Of a stretch of 64,000 nt of DNA, positions 1-12,500 are shown one piece after another. The stretch is from Ampullaceana balthica (Eukaryota > Mollusca > Gastropoda > Lymnaeidae), in contig CALYLW010000122.1 in assembly GCA_944989445.1 (NCBI GenBank), positions 1,070,001-1,134,000 on the forward strand. The letters are read 5' to 3'. A program made the position numbers and the translations under genes. The first letter of the stretch is position 1; every line of letters begins with the position of its first letter. Under the pieces are notes generated by a model, which was not told the DNA's origin, did no database searches, and saw nothing but the letters and a program-made list of their open reading frames with translations.

Positions 1-203
1 TCACAGCTCTTTATTGTACACATCTTGTAGTTCAGACAAGGACTTTCCCTAGTAAGTCACTGCTCTTTATTGTACACATCCTGTAGTTCAGACAAGGACT
101 GCCCCTAGTAAGTCACTGCTCTTTATTGTACACATCTTGTAGTTCAGACAAGGACTGCCCCTAGTAAGTCACAGCTCTTTATTGTACACATCTTGTAGTT
201 CAT
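1..203. repeat. 56-bp tandem repeat, about 3.6 copies
   Basis: Copies start at 1, 57, 113 and 169, around TTTATTGTACACATC and CAAGGACT. The array lies in the KIF1A intron upstream of the first visible exon. A degenerate array with GCATTTTCAG cores follows to about 360. Confidence 0.9.
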
Positions 204-583
204 TCAATTAGTTACACCGAGCATTTTCAGATAGTTGACATATATATGAAATATCTTACGCCCAGCATTTTCAGGTTATTTACACATATCAACCATATTA
301 CGCTCAGCATTTTTAAATAGTAGACTAACATATCAACTAATTTACACCCAGCATTTCCAGATGCATTTATTCTTATGCAAAATTAATTTGTTGCATAAAT
401 AGATTACAATTCTCTTGACATAGATATTAGAAACTTTTTTATAATAATTTTTGGGAGAAAAAAAAAGAATTTTTCCCATACCAATTCAAAGGCCATCTTC
501 TCTTACATCGCAATACACTTTTCTACAATCATGATGTCAGCTGGCACTACATAATGGCCAGTTTTTTGTGTGTGTTTTCCCAG

Positions 584-3500
584 TGTCCGACCGCCTCCAA
601 GCCGGAGCTTCCCAACCATGCCCGTCTCCAAGCCGGTCCCATCTCCCAAATATGGGATTATTGCTCCATCGAGGTAATGCCCCTTGTTGCCGTCTTCTCC
701 TCTTCCGTCGTACTGGATGTTGGTCATGTGTTTAGCTACATCACTGTGTCTGTATTGATCCTCAGCATAGTGTGGTCAAGACCAATGGGGGAAAGTACTG
801 TCAATGCTGCCAATCAAGTTTTTAAAATTCTTTCAACTTAATAACTATTGTTATCAAATCGTGTTTAATTTTGTAATATTTAGCGTAGCATATCTTTGTT
901 TAAGAAAAACATCTTAAAAATTTTTTTAAAGAAGAAAATAAATTAAATCAGATATGTTATACGTACTTGCTTCTGTAGTTACAGAAAATTTAATTGCATT
1001 GAGGACTTTCCCCCGTATGGTCCCTGAAAATATGTTCTATTTACATTTTTTTCACACATATTTAAGTTGACTCCGTAGTAGAGCTTAGTAAATATGAATG
1101 TTTGTGCTGTCTTATTATTTTATTATTTAATCTTATCCCTTTAGCTAAACTCATTCTTAAGATCTATATGAAATATTAAAATATATAAAGACTAGAATAA
1201 TTTTTTCAAAAATGAATGTTATGAGATTTTGACAATTCCATCAATGTGGATGAAAAGCACCTAAATATAACACAATGTGAGATGCAGCCTTGTAAATGTG
1301 TGCACTTGTCCATGCATGATATTTCAGCTGATCAAAACATACAGTTATTTTATCAGTGTTTTTACTGTCTTGAACTGAAGGAATGAAATAGAACATTGCA
1401 TTTCTTCTTTTTTTAGAGCTTTAGATATTCAATGTCTTCTGGTGTTTAATTTTTTTTCACAAGTTATTTGTTCACTTTTATATAAAATATATATATATAT
1501 ATATATATATATTTATTGTGTGTGTGTGTTCCTACCTGAAATGTTGTTTTACAGTAATTCAGAAGATGAGAAAGAAGAGAATGAGGAAGAGAAGAAGAAG
1601 AGAAAGAAAAAAGAATACAGGTACAGTCCTACATAGCAGCGTTGAGTCTGGTTCACTCCCCTTTACCTACAGTTATCCTCAACCATATTCTCAGGGATTG
1701 CCCATAACAGTTTTAAATCTTTATAAATAATTTGATCTCTTAATTTTCTATTAGATTATTCGACTTTTTTTTTAAAAAATAGCTTAGGATAAGGAAGAGT
1801 CCAGTCAGTGAACTAATTATGTTATCAAAAGATCTAAAGTGATCATTTAGAACAAATGCATGAATATTTTATTTCCCCATTCTAAGACTTGTTAAATTGT
1901 TGCATAGTTCTTTGATAATCTTCTGCATTAAGTGACTTTGTAATATGAGCATGTGTCAAGTGTTTTTAATAATTCCAAATTTGATTCATCAATTTCATCT
2001 AATTTACTGCAATCCTCTGATAACTAAATAATTTTTATTTTTTATTTGAAAGATAAACTTTGAAAAGATGCAACAAACAATCTTTAATTTAAAATCAAAC
2101 GTAAAAGCTTTTTAATATTTACTTTGTATTTTATAATTCAATGTAGAAATAAAAGAAAATATTAAATGAGAATAATTTATCTTTCATATAAAGCTTATAA
2201 AGTCGTACAAATAAACCGTAGTAACTGCACATTTTTTAGTGCCATTTTGCTCATCCATTTCAAATTAAATAATCTTGATTTTCCCACTTACCAGGATTTA
2301 ATCTTGATTTCTGACATCACTTCCCCTTTCAAAGATCATCCTTATGAAACTTTATTTTCTTTTAAATTAATATAAAATTGTTTTAATTTTTATTGTTTTC
2401 TATTTCTGGTTTTTATTTTGTTGTTGACACTTTTGTTCCCCTGTAAGCTTTTGTATTATTTTTTTGTTTTGTTATCTTTTCAATCCTCCTTTTAGATCAT
2501 TTAAACACATTCTCAACCAACTCTTTGTGTGCAATATTTTTGTAACAGTTTTTAAACATCCACGTCTAGGTCCCTTATATTGAAAGTGAAAAATCCCCTG
2601 AGCGATGGGTAAGACCTTTGTTAAAGCTTCTCTTTGCTACTAACTAACAGTAACAGGCTTGGTGGCAGCATGAGACTTTGGTGCTTGGCCGGCTTACAGC
2701 ATCAGACTTTTTAATTTCAATATTCATTTCACTTCTTGTACATGCAGGAGAACCGCCCCAGTCCACTGCTAGGATAAAGCTAATGGTTAGGGTAATGAAG
2801 CTAATGGTTAAAGTTAATAAAGCTCATGGTTAGGGTAATAAATATAATGGTTAAAGTTAATAAAGCTAATGGTAAGGGTAATAAAGCTAATAGATTAGGT
2901 AATAAAGCTAATGGTTTGGCTAATGAAGCTAATGGTTAAAGTTAATAAAGCTAATGTTTAAGATAATATAATAAAGCTAATGTTTAGCGTAAAAAAGCTA
3001 ATGGTTAGGTTAGTAAATATAATGGTTAAAGTTATAAAGCTAATGGTTAGCGTAATAAAGCTATTGGTTAGGATAATAAAGCTAACGGTTGAGGTATATT
3101 CTCATTATGCCAAGGGCGAGTTAAAGTATATTTAAAAATTGACCTCATCTTATTTTATCTATTACAGACACTGCTTCTATACAGAAGATTATCGCGTGTA
3201 TTCTTTTGAGGGGTTTTAATACATAAATAAGCTAGAAAGTCACGGGTCTTATGCCTATGCAGTGTTATTAAACTTTAGAAAAAAAGTGATGATTCCTTTT
3301 TCCGAAAGTCAGTCCCTGGGTTTCCAAATATTTTAGAATTTAAATTTAAATCTTATGTTGCATACTTTATGAAGTAATTTTAAAAGAGAGGCCGCTTGCA
3401 TGTCATTGGAAAAGCCATGGGGCCTTGGACTGAATGGTTCTTAGAGCAACTAATTGTGGGTATATTTTCATGAATGAAACCCATTCTTTTAAACTGCTGG

Positions 3501-6500
3501 TTTACAGCATGGTAAACTGGTGTCGAGGTGAATATTACTGTAAGCATGTTTATACTTGAACAGCAAGAATTCTGAAAATTTTCCTAAATAATGCATACAT
3601 CTTTGTTAAATGAAGAAGTTCTAAGCATCTTCCTCAAGGCTACTGCCCAGTTAGCTTTCAAAGCAGAAACGTATTGTTTAACAAAAATTCACATCTCACA
3701 TGATCACATCTACATGAAGGAAACAGAAGGAATCAATAACTAAACATGGTTGCCAACCTTTTTTAAAAAAAATATTATTACACACAACCCCCCCCCCACC
3801 CCCCAGATTTTATCTGTATTTGTCCATAAATCAATACTTTCATCTTTAATTTTTTAAGTTCAGATAATTTTTTTTTCATCAATTCAATCTTTAAAAGTTT
3901 ATAAAAAATTGTTTATATTGAAGTAAATAATTCCAACTGACAGAAATACAAAACTGTCGACACCCACAAGAGGACAGTTCAGTTATTAAGTTATTTAAAC
4001 TTGGGTTTGTTTGTGACGCACTATAGGCCTTTTGAAATGACATGAACGCAAATAAAAAACAACCAGCTTTTAATTGAGCAGATTCCTATACACTTCAGCC
4101 TATTAATATTTAATTACCATTTGAGATTTAGTGAATAATAAACTAACAAATTTGTCTCTCTTTTTTAACCCTAACATTAGCTATACTCAAATTTGTGTAC
4201 ATCAACTACACACTGACTTTTGGCATGGCTAGGCCTTTATTGAGACTATTAATAGTAAAAATATCATGTAGAATTATTTATTGTATTTTATCACATCATG
4301 TTATTTTTCTTGTTATAAAGATCTGTAAATGTCTTGTTCTGTCCTTAAATATTTAGTCAGATACTTGCTTGAAATTAAATCAACGTGAAACTAAAGTAAT
4401 TATATTTATTTCACTTTTTGTAAATGCTTCATGGCATTTTTTGTAAAATAAACAAAAATGATTGTTAACCCTTTTTCAGAGCTTTATTAAATAGGCTAAT
4501 TAATGGTTGTTATTATCATTAAAAAGGTTACTGTTTTAGAGGAACAAATATATTTAGTTTAGATTTTTAAAAAAAATATTACATTTCGATGTGCTACAAA
4601 CTCAGTCGGAGGTGCCAAGGTTTCTCACACTGTGCTCTTCTTTGTCTCTCCCCAGCTCCAGCCCTGTCCATTCACAGTGTGACCTGCTGGTGTGGTTTGA
4701 GATCTGCGAGCTGGCCCCGAATGGAGAGTAGGTCTTCTTTGTGGTGCTGTTGTGTCGGCACTAGCTTTTGTATGACTCGAACATCCTATAATCTTATGGA
4801 ATTTTAAAAAAAACATAGATTTCACTGAATAGCAGCCATTAAGAGGCGCCACTTATGGTCTAAAGAGGTGACCTGCCACACTAAAATATTGAGGTCCTTG
4901 AGATGTGTCAGAGATGAACTCATTGCCTTGTTCACATAGATGTTATTTTAATTCATGGCATAAATCCATACTTATGTAATCAATGTTCATTAAAAGGGCC
5001 CTTAGGAAGCAGTTCTTTAATTGTTCTTAATTAAGGTTTTGAGCACAAGTAAATTGTGGCAAAATGCATTTTTAATATACTTTAAACATTTTCTATAGGT
5101 GAGGTGTTTCAAAGTGGACCTTGAAGCCATTTTGGTCACTTCTGTCTTAAAGTTTATACCTAGAAACTTAATTCCAGCTTTTCTACAATTAGAAATTCTT
5201 TTACAAAAATTTTATTAACTCAGCTTAAAACATTATGAGTAACTAATTGAAATATGAAAGAGTCATCATCAAACTAATTGTAAGAGTCATTATATAACTA
5301 TAACTAATTGAAATATGAAATAGTCATCATCAAACTAATTGTAAGAGTCATTATATAACTATAACTAATTGAAATATGAAATAGTCATCATCAAACTAAT
5401 TGTAAGAGTCATTATATAACTATAACTAATTGAAATATGAAATAGTCATTATTTATATAATAACAGTAGCCTACTAAAAATCCTGCCTGGTGTGGATTGA
5501 AACTTTGTAATATCCTGTGTCCCAGGTACGTGCCAGTGGTCGTCGACCACTCTGAGGACCTGCCGACAAAGGGCATTTTCATGCTGCACCAGGGCATCCA
5601 GCGCCGGCTGCGCATTACCATTGTCCATGAGAAGAGAACCCACTTTGCTTGGAAGGATGTCAGGGAACTGGTTGTGGGTGAGTTGCGGGCCTTAACTTTT
5701 GTCTGTCTGTTCGTATGTCAAGCCGGTTTTGTAGAACCTGTAGGACTAAGGAGGAGTGGTGGTCAATAAATGACGTAATGTACCCGTATGTAATGAGGAG
5801 GAAAGGTAATCCATAAATGACCTAACATACCAGTATGCAATGAGGAGGAGAGGCGGTCCATAATAATGTAACATACCCGTATGTAAACACAACATGGCTT
5901 TTGTTTACACAAAAAAATAAATAGGAGTATGGGAAGCAGAGGTGTAACTAGGGTTGGTGTCACCCAATGCGGTAGCTCATGGTGTCACCCAATGCGGTAG
6001 CTCATGGTGTCACCCAGTGCAGTAGCTCATGGTGTCTCAAGATCTACCCCAAAGACCCCCTCCAAGCCTGCCTGTGCCAAATAACGGGGACATACAGAAT
6101 TTTACATTTTGGTGTCAACCCTTGTGATGGTGTCACCGGGTGCGGTCCACAGTAGTCCACACCCCCCGCACCCTCTTAGTGATGCCTCTGATGGAAGCAC
6201 AGTGATGAGGTTGAAGCAGTATGAAATATACACTGGGTAGAGGCAGACCTGAAAAATGGCAACATAAAGAAAATGTGGATTAGCCAAGAAGCCTTTCATA
6301 GCAAACATTTACTGACAGACAAACTCAGCCCTCGGGATATGTAGTTTAATTTTCTATTACATGCTGACATTTGGTTGTTATTGATCTTAGGGAAAGTTCA
6401 GCTTGTCAGTTGTGTGTTCATGACGTATATGTCAAATCCTGACATTTAGCTGCTATTGGCCGTAGAGCCAAACCCAACAGAGATCAATCATGCGTCACGT

Positions 6501-9500
6501 GATTACAGTTCTAATCACTTAATAAGTATGGGGCCGTAGCATCAGTCCTAAAGGTCGGCGTGTTAAACTTGGCGTTGTGTCAGACTGTTACCTGATGAAG
6601 GTAGAATCTATTGGTTTCTTTATTTAGACATTGGGCAGATGTTTGATAACACATGAGGTAAGCATTTGGTTGATCCAAAATTTTGAATGTTATGATTTGT
6701 TCAATATAAAATGTGTCAATCCTAGTTGCCTGAACATGTGACACATGCATGAAATGTTTCCTTGTTAGCTCACGGGGTCTTCGTTAAAAAGGTTATGATC
6801 TGCATCTGCCGTGTCTTTGTTTTCCAGGCCGCATCAGGAACACACAAGAGTTCTACGACTACGACATTGAGACAACAGTCTTATCGCTGGGGCTCTTCCC
6901 TGCCCACTTCCTGCAGTATCAGAACGATGACAGGTGAGGAAACACGCCTGACACTTACCCATCGGCTTGACATATTTGTGCAAAGTCTGGCATTGTGCAT
7001 GCAAGTGGTGCAGGCTACACAACATGCATGGCATTTCCCATGTGTCACATTTATGCCATCACATTTCTTATGTGTCACAACTAAATCATCACATTTATCA
7101 AATGTCACATCTAAATCATCACATTTCTTATGTGTCACAACTAAATCATCACATTTATCAAATGTCACATCTAAATCATCACATTTCCCAATAGTCACAG
7201 CTAAGTCATCATATTTCCCAATAGTCACAGCTAAGTCATCATATTTCCCAATAGTCACAGCTAAGTCATCATATTTCCCAATAGTCACAGCTAAGTCATC
7301 ATATTTCCCAATAGTCACAGCTAAGTCATCATATTTCCCAATAGTCACAGCTAAGTCATCATATTTCCCAATAGTCACAGCTAAGTCATCACATTTCCCA
7401 ATAGTCACAGCTAAGTCATCATATTTCCCATTAGTGACATCTAAGTCATCACAATTCCCATGTGTCACAACTAAAACATCACATTACTCATGTGTCACAA
7501 CTAAACCATCACATTACTCATGTGTCACAGCTAAGCCGTGGTATCCCCCCATTCGCCACAACTCATTCACTCTCCCATGTTTCAGGGTTTTCTTCCAGTT
7601 CGAGGCTGCCTGGGACAGCTCCCTGCACAACTCTGTCATGTTGAACAGGGTCACGGCTTACGGAGAGAAAGTCTACATGACTCTATCAGCTTACTTGGAG
7701 GTAAGCAGCGCACATCATGAACAATCACTCAATCTGTCTGTTGAAAGCAGCAAGTCTTTAACTTAGCTGTTACAGCGCAGGTTGACGTTTGTAATCTCAT
7801 TGCGATGTTGATTAATTATAGATTTGAAAAAAGTTATTTAAAAGTTTGATTGTTCTTTAATTTAGGTTCAAATCACAGATATATAAGCTATCATGTCATT
7901 CAATGTTTTGTTTAATTAAGATATGAATGTTTTAAATTAAATGCATTAAAAAATTTATGTGTGACTATTTTTATGTAAATAGCTGTGAGTCCAGCTGCTG
8001 GCTAAGGTACCACAGTCATATAAGTTCTGAAATTATTACTATTACTATTTTTTGTTTGTTTTAAAATTAATGAACTTAAATAGTACTTGTCATTGCCGTT
8101 ATTAAATTTAATTAAAAATAAATGCAATGAAATTCTTGTAACTTAATATTCATGAAATTGAACTTCCCAATACTACCCCAAAGGGTTTCTCTGACCAATA
8201 AATAATGTTCCGTTCCAGGTGGAGAACTGCGCACAGCCAGCGTGTATAACCAAGGACCTCTGTATGGTGGTCCACTCTCGGGACACCAAGATATCAGCTC
8301 CAAGGTAAAGTGTCGGGCCTGCCGAGCGTGCCCAAACGCGCTTCACTCCCTTATTGGTTGTAGAGACTAGTGCTATCGGCTATTCAATTATTTTCTTGTG
8401 CGCAAAAAAAATCATTCCGCAGCACATGTTCCCTCTAAGGTTTGTTGGTCCGTTTGTGCGGTATTAAACTCATGTACAAAGCTGCTCAGCATCCATTTTT
8501 GTTGTTGAACATTTTACACCCCACAAACACAGATATTAATTTATCCTTATCAAAATTTGCTGTGCGCGGCAATTGTATGCTGCTGCGTGGCGTCTGTCCG
8601 ATATCTCCTCGGCCGCACAGCTTACTGGGAATTTGTGTAACAAATTATTTTCTGATGTTGAAAGCGTAGTTATATGCTGGATTAGGCTTGCCATATCTGT
8701 TGTCATACTTTTACACAGTTGAAGGAGTCTATAAAACATTTTTAAAAGTTATTACTAAATTCTACTTGGTGAAACAATGGGGGAGAAGGGTGGGGCATGT
8801 TTGAAATTTTCATTTTTAAGTTTACATCAAAGTTTCCACAGCTACGGTTTTAGTTGTTCAGGTACATAACTTGCATGTCATGTTTAGTAAGACAAATCCT
8901 CACTTGCAGCGGCTAGAGGAAAATTGGGGGGAAATAAAATGTATGGATATTCATTCATGCTTGCTTAATGTAAAACATATTAGGACTGCCATAATGCTCT
9001 CAAATGAAATAGAGGATGATCAAACGATTTCTGTTATCAAAACAATAAATTAAAGTTTTTATTTATGGACTAATAAATTTCTTGTTCGTGTATTAGTCCA
9101 TAAATTAAGTTTTAATTGAAGGTTTTGATAACACAATTTGTTTGGGGTATCTTGTATTGTGCCTAACGTGAATGAATGAAAGCAGTCGTCTCATATTTTT
9201 ATTTCAATAATTATTGTCAACAGTGTGAAATATTGCTTCATCAGTTCTCATGACTTGTCTTTTTCTGTTGTTACCAGTGGACACTTCTATTATGTTTTTT
9301 TACTTACTTTTCAGTGAAATTTCCTGATTTCTTTGGGTTTCCATTTCGCCAAGTTTATTTATAATATTTTTATGTTGTAAAAGTTTTTAAAAAAAATAAA
9401 TCCTTAGTTTTAACGTTGAAATTTTCTCACCTTAGATGTTTTTAAAAAATTTTATTGGTCGAAACTATTGTTTTATATTTAAAATTTAAACTAAAGTTAA

Positions 9501-12500
9501 CACACTATCCAATCGATATGTTTTTAAAATTGAATACAAAATTAATAAATTGTTGAAAAAGTTATTGTCATTTAACAATATGGAAAAGAAAAATAAAATC
9601 TAATGTTTTCAAAGCTTGTTTATTTGTGCAAACTAATCAATAAATTTACTGGAAATAAAAATTCATTCCTTTTAATTGTTCTTTTAATAGTTTAATTTTC
9701 TAAATTAAATTTACTATTCTTTCCTCTTTGTACAAACAAATCTTTAATTTTCCAATAGTTTTATAATCAAACTCTTATTTCTTAGTAGAATGCTTTATAT
9801 TAAAAGCACTTTTTTTTTCCCCAACAGAAAGCTATGAGAAATATTTGAGACCATTTGTATCATATGCTATTACTTTACCCACAATCCAATGCCATTCTTT
9901 ATTTTCTTATTGTGAATAAGTTACGTTTTTAAACCAGATTTTTGTTTGTGATCCGAACTGTCTGCCCTCACCTTTTCTGTTGTAGACTAGTTCAGTGTTA
10001 CCCTTTGATATTTCCCACAATGCTTTAGTCGGCAAACGTGGTGGCTCGGTGTCGCATGTTGTCATTAAAGCAGGGGTATTCTCCCCTCATTTTCTCCAGT
10101 CCCCGTTTCAGGGCCCTGAAGAGCTTGTTTGGTGTGGCCAGGAACCCTGACTGCGGGAAAGTCTCCGGGACTTACGAGCTTCTGCTACGCCAGTATTCTG
10201 AGTCAGGTAGTCCAGGTCCGTGTCTCTGTGTTGGGGGGAGAGCGGGCCCAGTGGATCAGAGCTGTTTGGGGGGCTCAGTGGATCAGAGCTGTTTGGGGGG
10301 GGGGCAGTGGATCAGAGATGTTAGGGGACCCAGTGGATCAGGTGTCTCTGTGTTAGGGGCCCAGTTGATCAAAGCTGTGTTGGGGGGGCCCAGTGGATCA
10401 GGTGTCTGTGGCGGGGGGGGGGCAGTTGTTCAGAGATGTGTTGGGGGCCCAGTGGATCATAGCAGGGTGGGGGAGAGTGAGTGATGCAATAGAGCTGTGA
10501 GAGGTTAGGATTGGGGGCCCAATAAATCTGAGTTCTGAGGATTAAGGGTTGGGGACCAAATGGATGCCCGCTCTGAGCGACTAGAGTTTGGGGCCCAATG
10601 GATTTGAGCTGTAACTGTAAGGCTCAGATAAATTATATAATTGAAGGTCTGCAAATAAAACTCTGTTTGGGTCCTATAAATGAGATAATTTCATGCAGGA
10701 GGTCCTCTTAGATAAGGCTATAGCTTCCCGAGAGAATGAATGTGTCGGGAAATTGTTCATTTCAGAGCAAACAGGGCATAAGCGTTTATAATTTTAAAAA
10801 ATGCTTATAAAAATTGACTGGAAACAATTTGTGTGAACCTGAAATGAAGGAAGGGAAATTTTTGTTTATATGCTCTAGCCAGTGACCCGTCAAAATGGCC
10901 TCGGACAAAACGGCCACGACATAACGGCCATGTCAAAACGGCCCCAGACAAATAGTTAACATTTTTTAACAAAAACTTTAAATTTTTTTGCATTTTAAGC
11001 TTTTGTCAACTTTTTCACCCTTAAATAAAGTGGTAAAATTGTAAAATTATTTCTTGTGATGTTATTAATTTATTTCTTGTCAACAAACAACTGTGACTTG
11101 GTACCATATCGAGTAAAGGCTATTAAATTCATTCTTATGATGTCATTATTATTGTTTCTTGTGAGCTAAACCTGACACTGAATCGGTGAGTAAAAATACG
11201 ATTATAATATTTTATTGAACTTTTTATTATTAGTCCATCTATTAGTCCAGGGCCTTTATGTCGGAGCCCATTTTTCGGGGCCGTTTCGTCCGGGGCCATT
11301 TTGTCGTTTAACCGCTCTAGCCCTATTATTATGAGACCTCCTACGTGTTAAATCTGTTTTATGTGAGTTTATAAACTCTTGAATAAACAAACTAAACAAG
11401 TCTCATGTTATATCTTCCCTATTTGTTGCTATGTTTTTTTTTATAAAGAAATAAAGAACTTAAGAAACATAAGCAACTTTTAGTCGTAAGATAGTTTGGG
11501 AGGAAAATGCTTTCCTGAATTGATGATGTTCCTTTACGGCCAGGTGTAGAACGCAGACAGAGAAGGGTCCTCGACACGTCGCTCACATACGTCCGAGGAG
11601 AGGAGAACCTGAACGGGTGGAGACCCAGGGGGGACTCCCTGCTCGGAGACCACCAGTGGGAGCTGGAGAAACTCACCCGACTACAGCTGGTCAGTGGACG
11701 CCTTGAGTTTGTGTCTTGTCTTATTTTATATAGCACATAAATGTGAACTAAACAGACCTGTCAGATGTCTAAATAAATCTGAATCAACCAGAGCGCTCTC
11801 AACTGTCAATTATTTCTTGTTCCCGCAGGTTGAGAAAACCAGGCACGTGATTCTACTGAGGGAGAAGTTAGCTGAACAGAACAAGGCCCTTGAGCTGAGC
11901 AAGCTGGACAAGGAGATAGTCAACAGGCAGGCTAAGGTAGGACTTGGTGAGGGTTTGGTCGTTACAGTAAGAGACAGGGGCTCAACATACTGTCGTGCTA
12001 GCACCAACACACCAAATATTGACATTCTGGTGTGCAAGCACCAACACACCAAATTTTGACATTCTGACGTGCTAGCACCAACACACCAAATAATGAGGTG
12101 TTCACAGTGATGTAGTGTAATCTACTATCATGGGTTTTCAGGTGCATAGTCAAAGAATCAAAGCGTATGACCAGACTATCCTACATAATAAAAGGCAATG
12201 TTCCATGCGGTCATTGATAGCGATTGGTCCCTCAAACACACATGACTCCTACAGCCAATCATATTGAACACGTTTACGCGGACGTTCAAAACGAGTTTTA
12301 TTTTGGTGCAGTATTTCTTCCAAGACTTTATTTTGAGTTATGCGCGTTGGGATTTATAGTCAAAAGCTCTGTTTTTACGAGTTATTTATTTTAAATATAA
12401 TGAATAGTATTTTTGACTTGATGCACATGTATGCCGGTCGAGGCGGCTGTTGGAGGGGAGTTACAACATGCCACCGAACGGTGGCGGAACGTCCTTGGAC

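Larger units (their letters stand above)
674..4655. other. KIF1A introns around the two small exons; AT-rich, one array
   Basis: Apart from the exons at 1555-1620 and 2570-2608, this stretch shows no coding signal. It holds an (AT)n run near 1487-1512, a 20-bp array at 2773-3096 and a poly-C tract near 3788. Confidence 0.7.

Noticed and set aside
2570..2608. Reading [12 protein letters not shown] for the 39-nt exon
   Set aside because: It looks protein-like, but both neighbouring exons need the other phase; kept only as an alternative.
2773..3096. Interstitial telomere repeat (TTAGGG occurrences)
   Set aside because: The unit is about 20 bp and only some copies include TTAGGG.
7035..7535. 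CRISPR-like regular repeats (also at 12809, 13262, 15512, 36040)
   Set aside because: Repeats abut with no unique spacers, no cas genes are present, and the setting is eukaryotic introns; they are minisatellites.
6762..7766. 334-codon plus-strand ORF
   Set aside because: It runs through two real KIF1A exons partly in other frames and through a 30-bp minisatellite; splice sites explain the coding parts.
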